From: Neoroseomonas marina
GTDB taxonomy: Bacteria; Pseudomonadota; Alphaproteobacteria; Acetobacterales; Acetobacteraceae
Assembly: GCF_012927745.1 (NCBI RefSeq)
Contig: NZ_JABBKX010000001.1
Coordinates: 372,001 to 436,000, forward strand
DNA: 64,000 nucleotides
Direction of reading: 5' to 3'
Below, in pieces: positions 16,513 through 25,226 of the stretch. Within the stretch, counting starts at the first letter, position 1; the number at the start of each line of letters is the position of its first letter. Position numbers and translations under genes: made by a program. The notes under the pieces are model-generated. The model was not told the origin of the DNA. It searched no databases and saw only the letters and a program-made list of their open reading frames with translations.

Positions 16513-17904
16513 ATGAGCGAAGCAGTGGCCGAGGCGCTGGTGGCGCGCAAGGACGAGATCCTGGAGCGGCTGAAGGCGCTGTTGCGCCTGCCCAGCGTCA
16601 GCACGGACCCGGCCTATGCCGAGGGGATGAAGGCGACGCGGGAGTTCCTGCTGGCCCGCCTGAAGGAAGCCGGGCTGACCGACGTCCGGCTGCTGGACGG
16701 CGGCGGCCAGCCGGCGGTGACCGGCGCCTGGATGGGCGCCCCCGGCAAGCCGACGCTGATCGTCTACGGCCATTACGACGTGCAGCCACCCGATCCGCTG
16801 AACCTGTGGATCAGCCCGCCCTTCGAGCCGACCATCCGCGACGGGCGGATTTACGCGCGCGGCGCCTCGGACGTGAAGGGATCGACGCTGATCGCGGTCG
16901 AGACGGTCGCGGCCTTCATCGCGGCCGGCGGCTGCCCGGTGAACATCCGCTTCTTCCTCGAAGGCGAGGAGGAGATCGGCAGCCCCTCCCTGCTGACGCT
17001 CATCGAACGCAACCGGGACGCGCTGGTGGCCGATGCCGTGCTGTCCGCCGATGGCGGGCGGGCGAGCACGACCCTGCCCACGGTCAATGTCGGGTCGCGC
17101 GGGCTGACGAAGCTGGAAGTCACCCTGCGCACCGCATCGAAGGACATGCATTCCGGCCGCTACGGCGGCGCCGTGCGCAACGCGAACCATGAACTGGCGA
17201 AGCTGATCGCCGGCCTGCACGATGATGCCGGACGCATCGCCGTGCCCGGCTTCTTCGACGACCTCGCGCCGATCGGCCCGCGGGAACGCGCGGACGCTGC
17301 CGCGCTCGCGATGAAGGAGGCCGAGTTCTACGGAGACATCGCTGCGACGCCCTATGGCGACCCGGCGCTTGGCCTGCGGGAGCGCATCACCCTGATGCCG
17401 ACCATCGAGGTGAACGGCATGTGGGGCGGCTATACCGGCGCCGGCAGCAAGACCGTCCTGCCCTGCGAGGCCCATGCGAAGTTCACCATGCGCCTCGGGC
17501 CGGGGCAGGATCCGGCGCGGGTGCAGAAGGTGCTGCGGGGGCATCTGCTGGCCAAGGCGCCCGCGGGGGTGACGCTGGAATTCCTCGACCAGGATGCCGG
17601 CTCGCCCGCCTTCACCCTGCGGGAAGGCCATCCGCTGCTGGTCGCGGCCGAGCGCGTGATCGAGACGACCACCGGCCGCGCCCCCGTCCGCGCGCGCATC
17701 GGCGGCACCCTGCCCATCACCGCGATCTTCCAGGAGACACTGGGCCTCGACACGCTGATGTTCGGCTACGCCATGCCGGACGAGGACGTGCACGCGCCCA
17801 ACGAGTTCTTCCGGCTGTCCTCGCTCGAGGAAGGCCTGCGCGGCTGGCCGCTGCTGCTGAGCGAACTCGGCAAGGTGACGCCGGAAGCGCTGCGCGGACG
17901 CTGA
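16513..17904 (+). CDS. M20-family dipeptidase
   Basis: 463 residues. M20 metallopeptidase of the dipeptidase (PepV/carnosinase-like) branch that hydrolyses short peptides in the cytoplasm. Metal and catalytic residues are readable: H87 and D89 (VYGHYDVQPP), D120 (RGASDVKG), E153/E154 (EGEEEIGS), and a late His in DEDVHAPNE. The dimerisation (lid) domain sits between, with SKDMHSGRYGGAV supplying the His that completes the neighbouring subunit's site. Divergent from the lyase gene with an 87-nt gap from the ATG. No signal peptide. Confidence 0.9.
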   Translation: MSEAVAEALVARKDEILERLKALLRLPSVSTDPAYAEGMKATREFLLARLKEAGLTDVRLLDGGGQPAVTGAWMGAPGKPTLIVYGHYDVQPPDPLNLWISPPFEPTIRDGRIYARGASDVKGSTLIAVETVAAFIAAGGCPVNIRFFLEGEEEIGSPSLLTLIERNRDALVADAVLSADGGRASTTLPTVNVGSRGLTKLEVTLRTASKDMHSGRYGGAVRNANHELAKLIAGLHDDAGRIAVPGFFDDLAPIGPRERADAAALAMKEAEFYGDIAATPYGDPALGLRERITLMPTIEVNGMWGGYTGAGSKTVLPCEAHAKFTMRLGPGQDPARVQKVLRGHLLAKAPAGVTLEFLDQDAGSPAFTLREGHPLLVAAERVIETTTGRAPVRARIGGTLPITAIFQETLGLDTLMFGYAMPDEDVHAPNEFFRLSSLEEGLRGWPLLLSELGKVTPEALRGR

Positions 17905-17940
17905 GGCCTGCCAAGGCCGACACGATCAGCGTGCCGCCGG

Positions 17941-17971
17941 GGGCGCACGAAGGTGAAGCCCTCGTGCGCCC
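17941..17971. terminator. Strong hairpin between convergent dipeptidase and otsA
   Basis: A 10-bp perfect stem, GGGCGCACGA (17941-17950) with TCGTGCGCCC (17962-17971) and an 11-nt loop, lies between the two stop codons. Read toward lower coordinates (the otsA direction) the sequence GGGCTTCACCTTCGTGCGCC is close to the first 30 nt of the 122-bp elements at 39.3 and 61.6 kb. Confidence 0.65.
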
Positions 17972-17980
17972 TTGCGCGGC

Positions 17981-19345
17981 TCAGGCCGCCAGCGCGTCCA
18001 CGAACACGTTGCAGTAGCGCGCGGCGGTCACCTCGAAGACGGCGCGCCGCAAGGCGGCGTGGCGCGCCTGGCGTTCCTCGAGCGACATCTCGAGCGCGGC
18101 GTTCATCGCTTCCGCGATCTGGTCGGGGTCGTAGGGGTTGACCATCAGGGCCTCGGAGAACTCCTCCGCCGCGCCAGCGAAACGCGACAGGATCAGCACT
18201 CCTGGATCGGCGGGGTCCTGTGCCGCGACGAATTCCTTCGCCACCAGGTTCATCCCGTCACGCAGGGGCGTGACCAGGCCGATGCGCGCAATGCGGAACA
18301 GGCCGGCGAGCTTCGTGCGCTCCACGGTCTGGGTCATGTAGCGCAGCGGCACCCAGTCGAACTGCGAGAAACGCCCGTTGATGTCGCCCGCCAGCCGGTC
18401 GAGCTCGCGGCGCAGCGTCTGGTATTCCTCCACGTCCTCGCGCGACCGGGCGGCGATCTGCAGCAGGGAGACGCGGCGCTGCTGTTGCGGAAAGCGGTCG
18501 AGCAGGCGGGCGAACCCTTCGAATCGGTTGGGCAGGCCCTTGGAGTAGTCCAGCCGCTCGGCGCTGATGGCCAACGCACGCCCCGCCAGGCTGTCCTTCA
18601 TGCGCTGGATGTAGGCCGTGCCCGTCGACCGCGCGGCGCTGCGCGCGAAGCCGGCGGCGTCGATGCCGATCGGATCGGCGATGGCACGCACGCGCCGGCC
18701 ATCCGTCACCACTTCGTCGCCATCCACCGCGAAGCCGCTGAAACGATGCGCGCAATCGAGGAAATCCGCGAGGTGCGTCCGCGTCTGGAAGCCGACCACG
18801 TCATAGGCACACAAGGCCTGCAGCACCTCCCGCGCGGGGGGCAGCGCCTCGAGCACCGATGGCGGCACGAAGGGGATGTGCAGGAAGAATCCGATCCGCC
18901 CCGCAAAGCCGCGGGCGCGCAGTGCGGCCGCGAGCGGGATGAGATGATAGTCGTGCACCCAGATCACGTCGTCGGGACGCAGCATCGGCACCAGCGCATC
19001 GGCGAAGGCGGCGTTGACCGCCAGGTAGCCCTCGAAGTCCTCCCGGCGATAACGCATCAGCCCGAGCCGGAAATGCAGCAGCGGCCAGAGCGACGAATTG
19101 GCGAAGCCGACATAGAAACGGTCGTAGTCCTCGGCCCCGAGATCGATGGTGGCATAGGTGACGCCGTGACCCTCGACGAGGCGCGGCTTCTCCGAGGTCC
19201 GTTCGTGAACGCGACCGGACCAGCCGAACCAAAGCGTCCCCGGGGCCACGAAGGACTGCAAAGCGACCGCAAGGCCGCCGGCGCTCGCCGCGCCGCGTGC
19301 GCGAGGTGGAGGCACGCGGTTCGAGACGATCACGAGGCGCGCCAA
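17981..19345 (-). CDS. otsA: Trehalose-6-phosphate synthase
   Basis: 454-residue GT20 enzyme that makes trehalose 6-phosphate from UDP-glucose and glucose 6-phosphate. Seen: N-terminal VSNRV, the donor loop [28 protein letters not shown], and the C-terminal catalytic block [15 protein letters not shown] followed by [14 protein letters not shown]. Length agrees with bacterial OtsA. The ATG at 19345 overlaps the end of the GH15 gene by 16 nt, so it is the last gene of the otsB-GH15-otsA operon. Trehalose is a stress protectant; nothing in the sequence shows the regulator directly, but paired repeats precede otsB. Confidence 0.95.
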   Translation of the reverse strand: MARLVIVSNRVPPPRARGAASAGGLAVALQSFVAPGTLWFGWSGRVHERTSEKPRLVEGHGVTYATIDLGAEDYDRFYVGFANSSLWPLLHFRLGLMRYRREDFEGYLAVNAAFADALVPMLRPDDVIWVHDYHLIPLAAALRARGFAGRIGFFLHIPFVPPSVLEALPPAREVLQALCAYDVVGFQTRTHLADFLDCAHRFSGFAVDGDEVVTDGRRVRAIADPIGIDAAGFARSAARSTGTAYIQRMKDSLAGRALAISAERLDYSKGLPNRFEGFARLLDRFPQQQRRVSLLQIAARSREDVEEYQTLRRELDRLAGDINGRFSQFDWVPLRYMTQTVERTKLAGLFRIARIGLVTPLRDGMNLVAKEFVAAQDPADPGVLILSRFAGAAEEFSEALMVNPYDPDQIAEAMNAALEMSLEERQARHAALRRAVFEVTAARYCNVFVDALAA

Positions 19346-21126
19346 AGGCCTTCCTCCCAGGTTCGAGACAGGCGCATCGCCGACAGGATCAGGCCGACCT
19401 GCGAGTAGGTTTGCGGAAAGTTGCCCCAGAGCGCGCCGGTCGCCGGGTGCACATCCTCGGACAGCAGGCCGACATGGTTGCGCCAGGCCAGGGCACGCTC
19501 GAACAGTGCCCTCGCTTCGTCCTTCCGGCCGATGCGGGCGAGGGTGTCGATGTACCAGAAGGTGCAGACGAGGAAGCCGACCTCGAGAGTGCCGAAATCG
19601 TCCTCATGGTCGTAGCGCAGCACGATGCCGTCGCGGACCAGGCGCTTCTCGAGCACCTCGACGGTGCGCAGGAACAGCGGATCGGTCGCGCGGATCAGCC
19701 CGAACTCGGGCAGCAGGAAGGTGGATGCGTCGGCAACCTGCGTGCCGTCGAGCGCACCGGACAGCCACCCTTCCCCCGGCACCGTCGCGGCTGCGAGGAT
19801 CCGGCGGCGCAGCTCCTCGGCGCGCCGGTCCCAGTCCCGTGCCTCGTCGTCCAGTCCGAGATGCTCGGCGATCGCGCCCAGGCGGTCGAGCGCCGCCCAG
19901 CACATCGCCGCCGAATGCGTGTGCGGCACGGCGCGGCCGCGATACTCCCACAGGCCGGCATCGGGAACGAAGGCGGCGCGCTCCGCCTGCTCGCCGAGCG
20001 TGGCGAGCTGGCGATACAGCGCGATGTCGCCGACCCGCGTCAGGCGCTGGTCATGGAACATCTGCGCCGCGGTCATCACGATCGCGCCGTAGCCGTCGTT
20101 CTGCAGCTGGCTGACGGCGGCATTGCCGATGCGCACGGGCCCGTCGCCGCGGAAGCCGGGCAGCGCGCCGGCGATCCGCTCCTCGACCGAGGTTCCGGGC
20201 GCGATCGGAAACAGGGGCGGGATGGGCCCGGCCGAGCCGTCCGGCACCGCATCCATGATGAAGCGCATGAAGCCTTCCATGGTGCGGGTCGCATTCAGGC
20301 GATTGAGCGCGCCGACGGTGAAGAAGGAATCCCGCAGCCAGGAGAAGCGATAATCCCAGCAGCGCCCGCTGCCCGGCGCCTCGGGCACCGAGGTGGTGAG
20401 CGCCGCCACGATGCCGCCGGTGTCCTCGTAGGAGCAGAGCTTGAGCGTGATCGCCGCGCGGATCACCGCATCCTGCCAGTCGAAGGGCAGGTTCAGACCG
20501 CGCACCCATTCGAGCCAATAGGCCTCGGTCTCGGCGATGGCCGTCCGTGCGACCAGGTCCGGCGCTTCCGGCAGGCTCTCGTCGGCGCCGAGGATCAGGC
20601 TGACGGGACGATCGAGGCCGAACTCCGCTTCCTCCGTGACGTAGGAGATCGGCGCGTCGGTCGTCAGGCGCAGCACCATCTCGGGGCCGACATAGCGCAC
20701 ATGGTTGCTGCCGATGCTGGTCCGCCCGGCCTCGGCGCCATGGTCGAAGGAGGGCCGGATGCGGATGCGGATGCGCGGCCGCCCGGAAACCGGCTCGAGC
20801 CGCCGTACGATCATCGGCGGGCGATAGATGCGCCCGAACCGACGAAAGCGCGGCGCGAGATCGATGATGCGCAACGCCGCCCCGGTGTCGTCCGTGAGCA
20901 GCGTCTCGACGACCGCCGTGTTGCGCCGGTAGCGCTGCGACGCCTGTTCCTGGTTGCGCAGCAGCACGTCCATGAAGCCGCGCGGCGGGTCCTCCCCGCC
21001 CAGCAGGGCGTTGAACACCGGTTCGCCGTCGAGGCGCGGGAAGCAGAACCATTCCTGCCGCGCCGTCGACGAGACCAGGGCAGCGATGGCGCAGTTGCCG
21101 AGCACCGCATAGTCAAGGTTGGTCAA
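19330..21126 (-). CDS. Glycoside hydrolase family 15 protein (trehalase/glucoamylase-like)
   Basis: 598 residues with an (alpha/alpha)6 glucoamylase-type fold. The N-terminal beta-sandwich begins LDYAVLGNCAIAALVS with WFCFPRLDGEPVF, and the catalytic domain has WDYRFSWLRDSFFT and EGWLSGALDGTQ. No signal peptide, hence cytoplasmic. No ATG lies before the conserved start; a TTG at 21126 with GGAGG six bases upstream, overlapping the otsB end by 14 nt, is the best start. Known cytosolic GH15 enzymes next to ots genes include trehalases, so it may degrade the trehalose its neighbours make; glucoamylase or another alpha-glucosidase is possible. Confidence 0.85.
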   Translation of the reverse strand: MTNLDYAVLGNCAIAALVSSTARQEWFCFPRLDGEPVFNALLGGEDPPRGFMDVLLRNQEQASQRYRRNTAVVETLLTDDTGAALRIIDLAPRFRRFGRIYRPPMIVRRLEPVSGRPRIRIRIRPSFDHGAEAGRTSIGSNHVRYVGPEMVLRLTTDAPISYVTEEAEFGLDRPVSLILGADESLPEAPDLVARTAIAETEAYWLEWVRGLNLPFDWQDAVIRAAITLKLCSYEDTGGIVAALTTSVPEAPGSGRCWDYRFSWLRDSFFTVGALNRLNATRTMEGFMRFIMDAVPDGSAGPIPPLFPIAPGTSVEERIAGALPGFRGDGPVRIGNAAVSQLQNDGYGAIVMTAAQMFHDQRLTRVGDIALYRQLATLGEQAERAAFVPDAGLWEYRGRAVPHTHSAAMCWAALDRLGAIAEHLGLDDEARDWDRRAEELRRRILAAATVPGEGWLSGALDGTQVADASTFLLPEFGLIRATDPLFLRTVEVLEKRLVRDGIVLRYDHEDDFGTLEVGFLVCTFWYIDTLARIGRKDEARALFERALAWRNHVGLLSEDVHPATGALWGNFPQTYSQVGLILSAMRLSRTWEEGLWRAS

Positions 21127-21862
21127 GGGTCGCCTCCGTGTTCGATCGGTCCGCCGCGCGGGCGAGCCAGGCCCGCACTTCGGTCGGACCGCCGGTGAAG
21201 TCCTCGCCGACCCGCAGGCCGAAGCCTCCGAGGCGCCTGGCTTCGGCCATGCCGTCTTCGTCGGTGACATCGTCGCCGACGAAGACCGGGCGACGGCCGC
21301 GAAAGGGCGCGGCGGCCATCAGGGCCGCGACGGCGCGCCCCTTGGTCGCGGCGCGCGGACGGATCTCGAAGGCCATGTGCGCGGGCAGGAGCTCGAAATC
21401 GCTGGGCGCCTCGTCGGCGAAGGCCGACATCAGCGCCTTCGCGGCCCGCGCCTGGTCCGGAGCCGCGCGGTAGTGCAGCGCGAGACCATGCGGCTTGCGC
21501 TCGAGCAGCAGGCCAGGATGCGCGGCGACGAAGGCCGCGAGCCGTACGGCCCAATGCTGGGGCGGCACCGGCACGGTACCAGGGGCACCGGTCCGGCCCA
21601 GCGCGTCCCGCAGTTCAGCCCCATGGCCGAACCCGCCCGGCAGGACCAGGGGGGCGAGAAGGGAGTCCACGGTCGCCCGTGGCCGGCCGCTCACAACGGC
21701 CAGCGCACCACCGAGCCTGACGGCGGTACGCGCAAGGGCACACGGCAACCCACTCGGCACGACGACGGCGTCGGGCCTGGGCGCGATGTCGAGGAGGGTG
21801 CCGTCAAGATCGAGGAAGAGCGCCCAGCCGGCCTCGATCTCGGGAACACCGAAGGAAGTCAC
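21113..21862 (-). CDS. otsB: Trehalose-6-phosphate phosphatase
   Basis: 249-residue HAD phosphatase that removes phosphate from trehalose 6-phosphate. HAD motif I is FLDLDGTLLDIA, motif II AVVSGRP, the substrate-recognition cap contains LLERKPHGLALHYR, and motifs III/IV are KGRAVAAL and FVGDDVTDEDGM. The first gene of otsB-GH15-otsA; the start is a GTG at 21862 with only a weak ribosome site. Upstream lies a 92-bp divergent region with two CACGTG palindromes and a second inverted pair. Confidence 0.92.
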   Translation of the reverse strand: MTSFGVPEIEAGWALFLDLDGTLLDIAPRPDAVVVPSGLPCALARTAVRLGGALAVVSGRPRATVDSLLAPLVLPGGFGHGAELRDALGRTGAPGTVPVPPQHWAVRLAAFVAAHPGLLLERKPHGLALHYRAAPDQARAAKALMSAFADEAPSDFELLPAHMAFEIRPRAATKGRAVAALMAAAPFRGRRPVFVGDDVTDEDGMAEARRLGGFGLRVGEDFTGGPTEVRAWLARAADRSNTEATLDQP

Positions 21863-21881
21863 TCGGCGTTACGTAGGGCAT

Positions 21882-21926
21882 CATCACGTGGAATTACACC
21901 CTGGTAACGTCACGTGATGTGGTGTA
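21882..21926. promoter_or_regulatory. Interleaved inverted repeats in the otsB/methyltransferase divergent promoter
   Basis: CATCACGTG (21882-21890) is an exact inverse of CACGTGATG (21911-21919), so the palindrome CACGTG occurs twice, 26 bp apart. A second pair, TACACC (21895-21900) and GGTGTA (21921-21926), is interleaved. This looks like an operator for a dimeric or tetrameric regulator controlling trehalose synthesis, but no known consensus is claimed. Confidence 0.5.
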
Positions 21927-21954
21927 GGGTGCGAGGAACGCCAGGAAAGTTATC

Positions 21955-22395
21955 GTGATCCAGGGGCTTTCCCCGCGGCTGGCCGCGGTTGTCGCGGCGC
22001 TGCCGTTGCGGCGTGGCATGCGCGTCATCGAGATCGGTTGCGGACCTGGCGCTGCGACGCGGGCGATCGCTGCGCACCTCGAAGGCGGCCATGTCCTCGG
22101 CATCGATCGTTCGGCACGGGCCATCGCCCAGGCCCGCAGCGCGTGCGCCGCGGAGCTGGCGGCCGGCACGCTGTCCCTGCGGCAGGTCGCGGTGGAGGAC
22201 TTCGTCCTCGAGCAGGGCGAGGCGGCCTACGACCTTGCCTTCGCCGTGCGGGTCGGCGCGCTGGACGGCCGGCACCCCGAGGCTGGCCGCCGTGCCCTCC
22301 CCCGGATCGCGGCCGCGCTGTCGCCGCACGGCAGGCTTTTCATCGATGCCGGGGCGCCGTTGCGCGAAGTCAGCCTGGCCGCCTGGCGCGCCTGA
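21955..22395 (+). CDS. Small class I SAM-dependent methyltransferase
   Basis: 146 residues. The Rossmann-type SAM motif VIEIGCGPGAATRAIA, acidic ribose-binding end of strand 2 (VLGIDRSARAIAQA) and a motif-II-like YDLAFAVRVGALDG are present, but the protein stops soon after the fifth strand (GRLFIDAGAP), shorter than typical methyltransferases of this family. The start is GTG at 21955 with AGGAAAG upstream. Substrate unknown. It is divergent from otsB and may share its control region. Confidence 0.75.
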   Translation: MIQGLSPRLAAVVAALPLRRGMRVIEIGCGPGAATRAIAAHLEGGHVLGIDRSARAIAQARSACAAELAAGTLSLRQVAVEDFVLEQGEAAYDLAFAVRVGALDGRHPEAGRRALPRIAAALSPHGRLFIDAGAPLREVSLAAWRA

Positions 22396-22653
22396 GGGTC
22401 CATACATCACAAGATTGGCATTCACGTTTTAGTTTTTCTTCATCGCCAATTTTACAACCCCTGCGTGCGGACTTATGGTGGTGGTCCGGCTGGGCCTGGC
22501 AACTGGGCAGGAACGCTCCCCGGCCGCGGCGCGCGACGGTGCAGACCGCCATCGCGCGAGCCCCACGCGCCGAGCCAGGCGGCGACGGGGCCCTTGGCCC
22601 TCCATCCATCATCGTTTCCGCAGGTGCGGGCCCGCACGGAGGACGCGACGCGC
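22396..22653. other. Intergenic region with AT-rich patch
   Basis: 258 bp without a supported gene. Positions 22412-22462 are strikingly AT-rich for this genome and include ATTGGC...GCCAAT (6-bp arms) around a T-rich run, which could serve as a terminator for the methyltransferase gene or a promoter for the DUF1428 gene. Confidence 0.4.
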
Positions 22654-23058
22654 ATGCCCTACGTCGATTGCTATCTGATCCCGGTGCCGGAGCCGAAGCT
22701 CGAAGCCTATCGGCGCTTTTCCACGGAGATGGCGGCCGTTTATCGGGAATACGGGGCAGGCCGGATCGTCGACTGCCTGCTGGATGCCGGCACGGCGGAC
22801 GGAGCGGCCTTCCATGCCGATGGCGCGCAGGCCGACCTCGCAGGCACCCCGTTGCGTGACTTCCGCGCCGCCGCGGCCGCCCGCACGGGGGAGGTCGTCG
22901 TGGTGTCCTGGACCGAATGGCCGAGCAAGGCTGTCAGGGACGACGCCCTGCCCAGGATCCTGGCCGACGCGCGGGTGCAGCCGAAGGACGGCGAGGAAGC
23001 GATCTTCGAAGGACGGCGCCTCGTCGCAGGCGGCTTTCACATGCTGATCGACCAGTAG
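22654..23058 (+). CDS. DUF1428 family protein
   Basis: 134 residues matching the pattern of DUF1428 (YbaA-like) proteins: MPYVDCYLIPVP at the start, YREYGA, FHADG region, VVVSWTEWPSKAVRD and the ending GRRLVAGGFHMLID. The fold of the family is a dimeric ferredoxin-like barrel; no biochemical role is established. GGAGG lies 11 nt before the ATG. It stands just upstream of a tRNA-Arg gene on the opposite strand. Confidence 0.85.
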   Translation: MPYVDCYLIPVPEPKLEAYRRFSTEMAAVYREYGAGRIVDCLLDAGTADGAAFHADGAQADLAGTPLRDFRAAAAARTGEVVVVSWTEWPSKAVRDDALPRILADARVQPKDGEEAIFEGRRLVAGGFHMLIDQ

Positions 23059-23090
23059 CGTCCGGCGGCAGCGCGGCCCCGTCCGGCATC

Positions 23091-23167
23091 TGGCGCGCCC
23101 GGGAAGATTCGAACTCCCAACCCCCAGATCCGTAGTCTGGTGCTCTGTCCAGTTGAGCTACGGGCGC
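23091..23167 (-). tRNA. tRNA-Arg(ACG), copy 1
   Basis: 77 nt including encoded CCA (complement of 23091-23093). Acceptor GCGCCCG pairs with CGGGCGC, anticodon stem CCAGA/UCUGG encloses loop CUACGGA, anticodon ACG (inosine expected at 34). Compared with copy 2 at 26189 it has A15-U48 in place of G15-C48, G37 in place of A37 and several compensated T-stem changes, so it is folded and probably functional. Confidence 0.95.
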
Positions 23168-23261
23168 GCGGCCGAAGCGATCCGGCGAAGCCGCGGAGTA
23201 GCGGCGATTGAGGGCTGGAGCAAGGCCGCCGTACGGCGCCCCGCCGGCCGCACCGGAAGCA

Positions 23262-23693
23262 TCAGGAGAGGCCCAGTTCCTCCAGCGCCCGCGCCTCATC
23301 GTCGTGGGAGAGCGCGAGGAGGATCCTCAGGACGTCATCGTCCAGCCGCAGCACGTAGCTGATCCGGAAGGCGGCCTCCGCCGCCGCGCGCCCCGCAGGC
23401 TCGAAGCGCAGCCGCCAGGCGACCTCGACGAGGAGGTGCTTCGGCGCCAGCTTCCTGACCTCGCGCACGACGGCCTGCGATGCGCTCAGGCCCATCCGCC
23501 GCATCGCGGCCGCCTTGGCTGCGACAGCACGCCGGTACGCGGCGTCGACCTGGAAGGCCTCCATGCCGGATGGCGCCGACTCGATGTAGGTCGGGGCATA
23601 GGCGGCGCCGATGGTGGCCGCATCCCCCGCCAACGAAGCCGCGGCATAGGCGTCGAAGAAGGCGGCGACGCGCTCGTCGGTCGTGGATGTCAT
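23262..23693 (-). CDS. SnoaL/NTF2-like protein
   Basis: 143 residues from the ATG at 23693. The opening helix (DERVAAFFDAYAAASLAGD), a short YAPTYIESAP strand and repeated beta strands (HLLVEVAWRLRFEPAG, FRISYVLRLDDDVLRIL) suggest the cone-shaped NTF2-like fold used by SnoaL-type isomerases and many uncharacterised ligand-binding proteins. No catalytic residue can be assigned. A longer reading to 23783 overlaps the neighbouring gene and lacks homology. Followed on the same strand order by the DUF1579-like gene upstream. Confidence 0.65.
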   Translation of the reverse strand: MTSTTDERVAAFFDAYAAASLAGDAATIGAAYAPTYIESAPSGMEAFQVDAAYRRAVAAKAAAMRRMGLSASQAVVREVRKLAPKHLLVEVAWRLRFEPAGRAAAEAAFRISYVLRLDDDVLRILLALSHDDEARALEELGLS

Positions 23694-23749
23694 CGGTGCG
23701 GTCCTCGCTTCCGTGGCGTGGCGTGGCAGCCGGCGACCCCTCGCGTGGG

Positions 23750-24211
23750 TCAGCTGAACTGCATGATCCAGTTCACTTCCCATGTGGCCCCGCCGTCCTG
23801 CGAGAAGGCCTGCTCCCAGCGCGGCCCGGCCTGCCCATCCGTCAGCCAGACGAAACGCACCTTGATCGGCGTTCGGTCCCAGATGTCGTCAGCCAGGAAC
23901 GCACCGCGCGCGCCGTCGAACCGACCGACCACCGGCGGTCCCAGCACGCCGGGGTGGCGCAGGTCGAGCCACCAGATGCGCCACAGGCCCGTGCCTGCCT
24001 CGAAGGCGCGCACCGCCGTCGCCCGATAGGCCCCGGCAGGATCGTCGAGCCAGTTGTCCTCGACGTTGCCGAGGCCCCCGAGGATCGGCCGGGTGCTGCT
24101 CGTCCCGTCGAAGGCCACCCAGTCAGCCGCCCGCGCGAGCCGTGTCTGGAGCTTGCGATGCCGCACCCTCCAGTCGCGGTGCAGGAAGTCGAAATCCCGT
24201 TCGCCGGTCAT
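23750..24211 (-). CDS. Uncharacterised DUF1579-like protein
   Basis: 153 residues from the ATG at 24211, chosen because GGAG lies 6 nt before it (an in-frame ATG at 24223 lacks a site). The pattern DFDFLHRDWRVRHRKL, WVAFDGTSSTRPILGG, NVEDNWLD, WRIWWLDLRHPGVLGPPVVGRFDG and a Trp-rich end (GGATWEVNWIMQF) is typical of a beta-barrel family annotated only as hypothetical/DUF1579-like. No function known. Divergent from the LysR gene, so it is a likely target of that regulator. Confidence 0.7.
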   Translation of the reverse strand: MTGERDFDFLHRDWRVRHRKLQTRLARAADWVAFDGTSSTRPILGGLGNVEDNWLDDPAGAYRATAVRAFEAGTGLWRIWWLDLRHPGVLGPPVVGRFDGARGAFLADDIWDRTPIKVRFVWLTDGQAGPRWEQAFSQDGGATWEVNWIMQFS

Positions 24212-24259
24212 CGCAGGCTCCATGGAGGATCACGCGCAAGCGGTAGCAGCGGCTCGGCA

Positions 24260-24306
24260 TTCAGGTCTGTTTCAAAGTGATATCAATTATTGTAAGCAGA
24301 TCTGAA
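24260..24306. promoter_or_regulatory. Concentric inverted repeats in LysR intergenic region
   Basis: TTCAGGTCTG (24260-24269) and CAGATCTGAA (24297-24306) are inverse with one mismatch, and the perfect palindrome TGATATCA (24278-24285) sits at their centre. The region is AT-rich and lies between divergent lysR and DUF1579-like genes, the usual site of LysR autoregulation. Confidence 0.45.
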
Positions 24307-25226
24307 TGATGGACCTGGGGCGGTTGCGGCTCCTGAGGGAGCTCCGGCGACACGGAACGATGACGGCGGTCGCCGTCGCGAACCGGCTCACGCCCTCGGC
24401 CGTGTCCCAGCAGCTGGCGACGCTCGAAGCCGAGGCCCGGGTCAAGCTGTTCGAACCGGTCGGTCGGCGCGTGAGGCTGACGGCCGCGGGCCATCGCCTC
24501 GCCGCGCATGCCGAGACCATCCTCAATGCCGTGGATGCGGCGCGCATCGACATGGGGATCGTCGCAGACCGTCCCGGCGGCGCGCTCGACATCGCCTGCT
24601 TCGGCACCTTCGCGAAGGCCCATCTTCTGCCCGCGATCCTCCGTACCAGGGAGAAGCACCCCGACCTGAGCATCGTGGTGCACGAGATGGAGCCCGAGGA
24701 CGCCTTGCACGCCGTCCGCATCGGCCGCTGCGATGCGGGGATCATCTACACCCACAGCCTGGTGCCACGCGTCGTCGATCCCGGACTCGTCTCGCACGCC
24801 CTGATGGACGAGCCGGTGCTGCTCGCCCTGCCGCCGCGCTTCGCCACCCTGCCGGCAACGGTGGACCTGGCCGCCTTGGCCACCTGCGCCTGGATCGGCG
24901 GGGCGCGCGAATCCGAAGGCCGCACCCTGACCAGCCGCGCCTGCGCGCTCGCCGGCTTTGCACCGCGGGTGACGCATGCGATCGACGATTACGAGCTGCT
25001 GCTCGGCGCCGTCGCGGCGGATCTCGGCATCAGCTTCGTCCCGCGCGTCGCGCTAGACCTCCATCCCAACGCCGCCGTGGTCGTGCGAACGCCCGCGGGG
25101 CCGCCCCTGCGTCGGACCACCAGTCTTGTGGCGCGGCCGGCCGTCGCGTCGTCCCCGGCCTTCGGTGCCTTCCTGGCCGCGGTTTCATCCGGCACCGGTC
25201 CGCACGAGGAAGCGGCGCATCAATGA
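24306..25226 (+). CDS. LysR-family transcriptional regulator
   Basis: 306 residues. N-terminal winged helix-turn-helix (MDLGRLRLLRELRRHGTMTAVAVANRLTPSAVSQQLATLE, ~1-60) and a periplasmic-binding-protein-like effector domain (~90-295). It begins ATGATG at 24306/24309. The recognition helix SAVSQQLATLE is canonical; the scanning segment AVANRLTPSAVS is close to regulators of ArgP/LysG-like and alpha-proteobacterial LysR types, but the effector cannot be inferred. Its tail overlaps the convergent hydrolase gene by 42 nt. Confidence 0.88.
   Translation: MMDLGRLRLLRELRRHGTMTAVAVANRLTPSAVSQQLATLEAEARVKLFEPVGRRVRLTAAGHRLAAHAETILNAVDAARIDMGIVADRPGGALDIACFGTFAKAHLLPAILRTREKHPDLSIVVHEMEPEDALHAVRIGRCDAGIIYTHSLVPRVVDPGLVSHALMDEPVLLALPPRFATLPATVDLAALATCAWIGGARESEGRTLTSRACALAGFAPRVTHAIDDYELLLGAVAADLGISFVPRVALDLHPNAAVVVRTPAGPPLRRTTSLVARPAVASSPAFGAFLAAVSSGTGPHEEAAHQ

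Noticed and set aside
19330-21270. 646-residue version of the GH15 protein
   Set aside because: The extra 48 residues fall in otsB and have no homology; the TTG at 21126 has GGAGG upstream.
22396-22653. Small gene in the AT-rich gap after the methyltransferase
   Set aside because: Candidate frames lack a ribosome site, length and family features.
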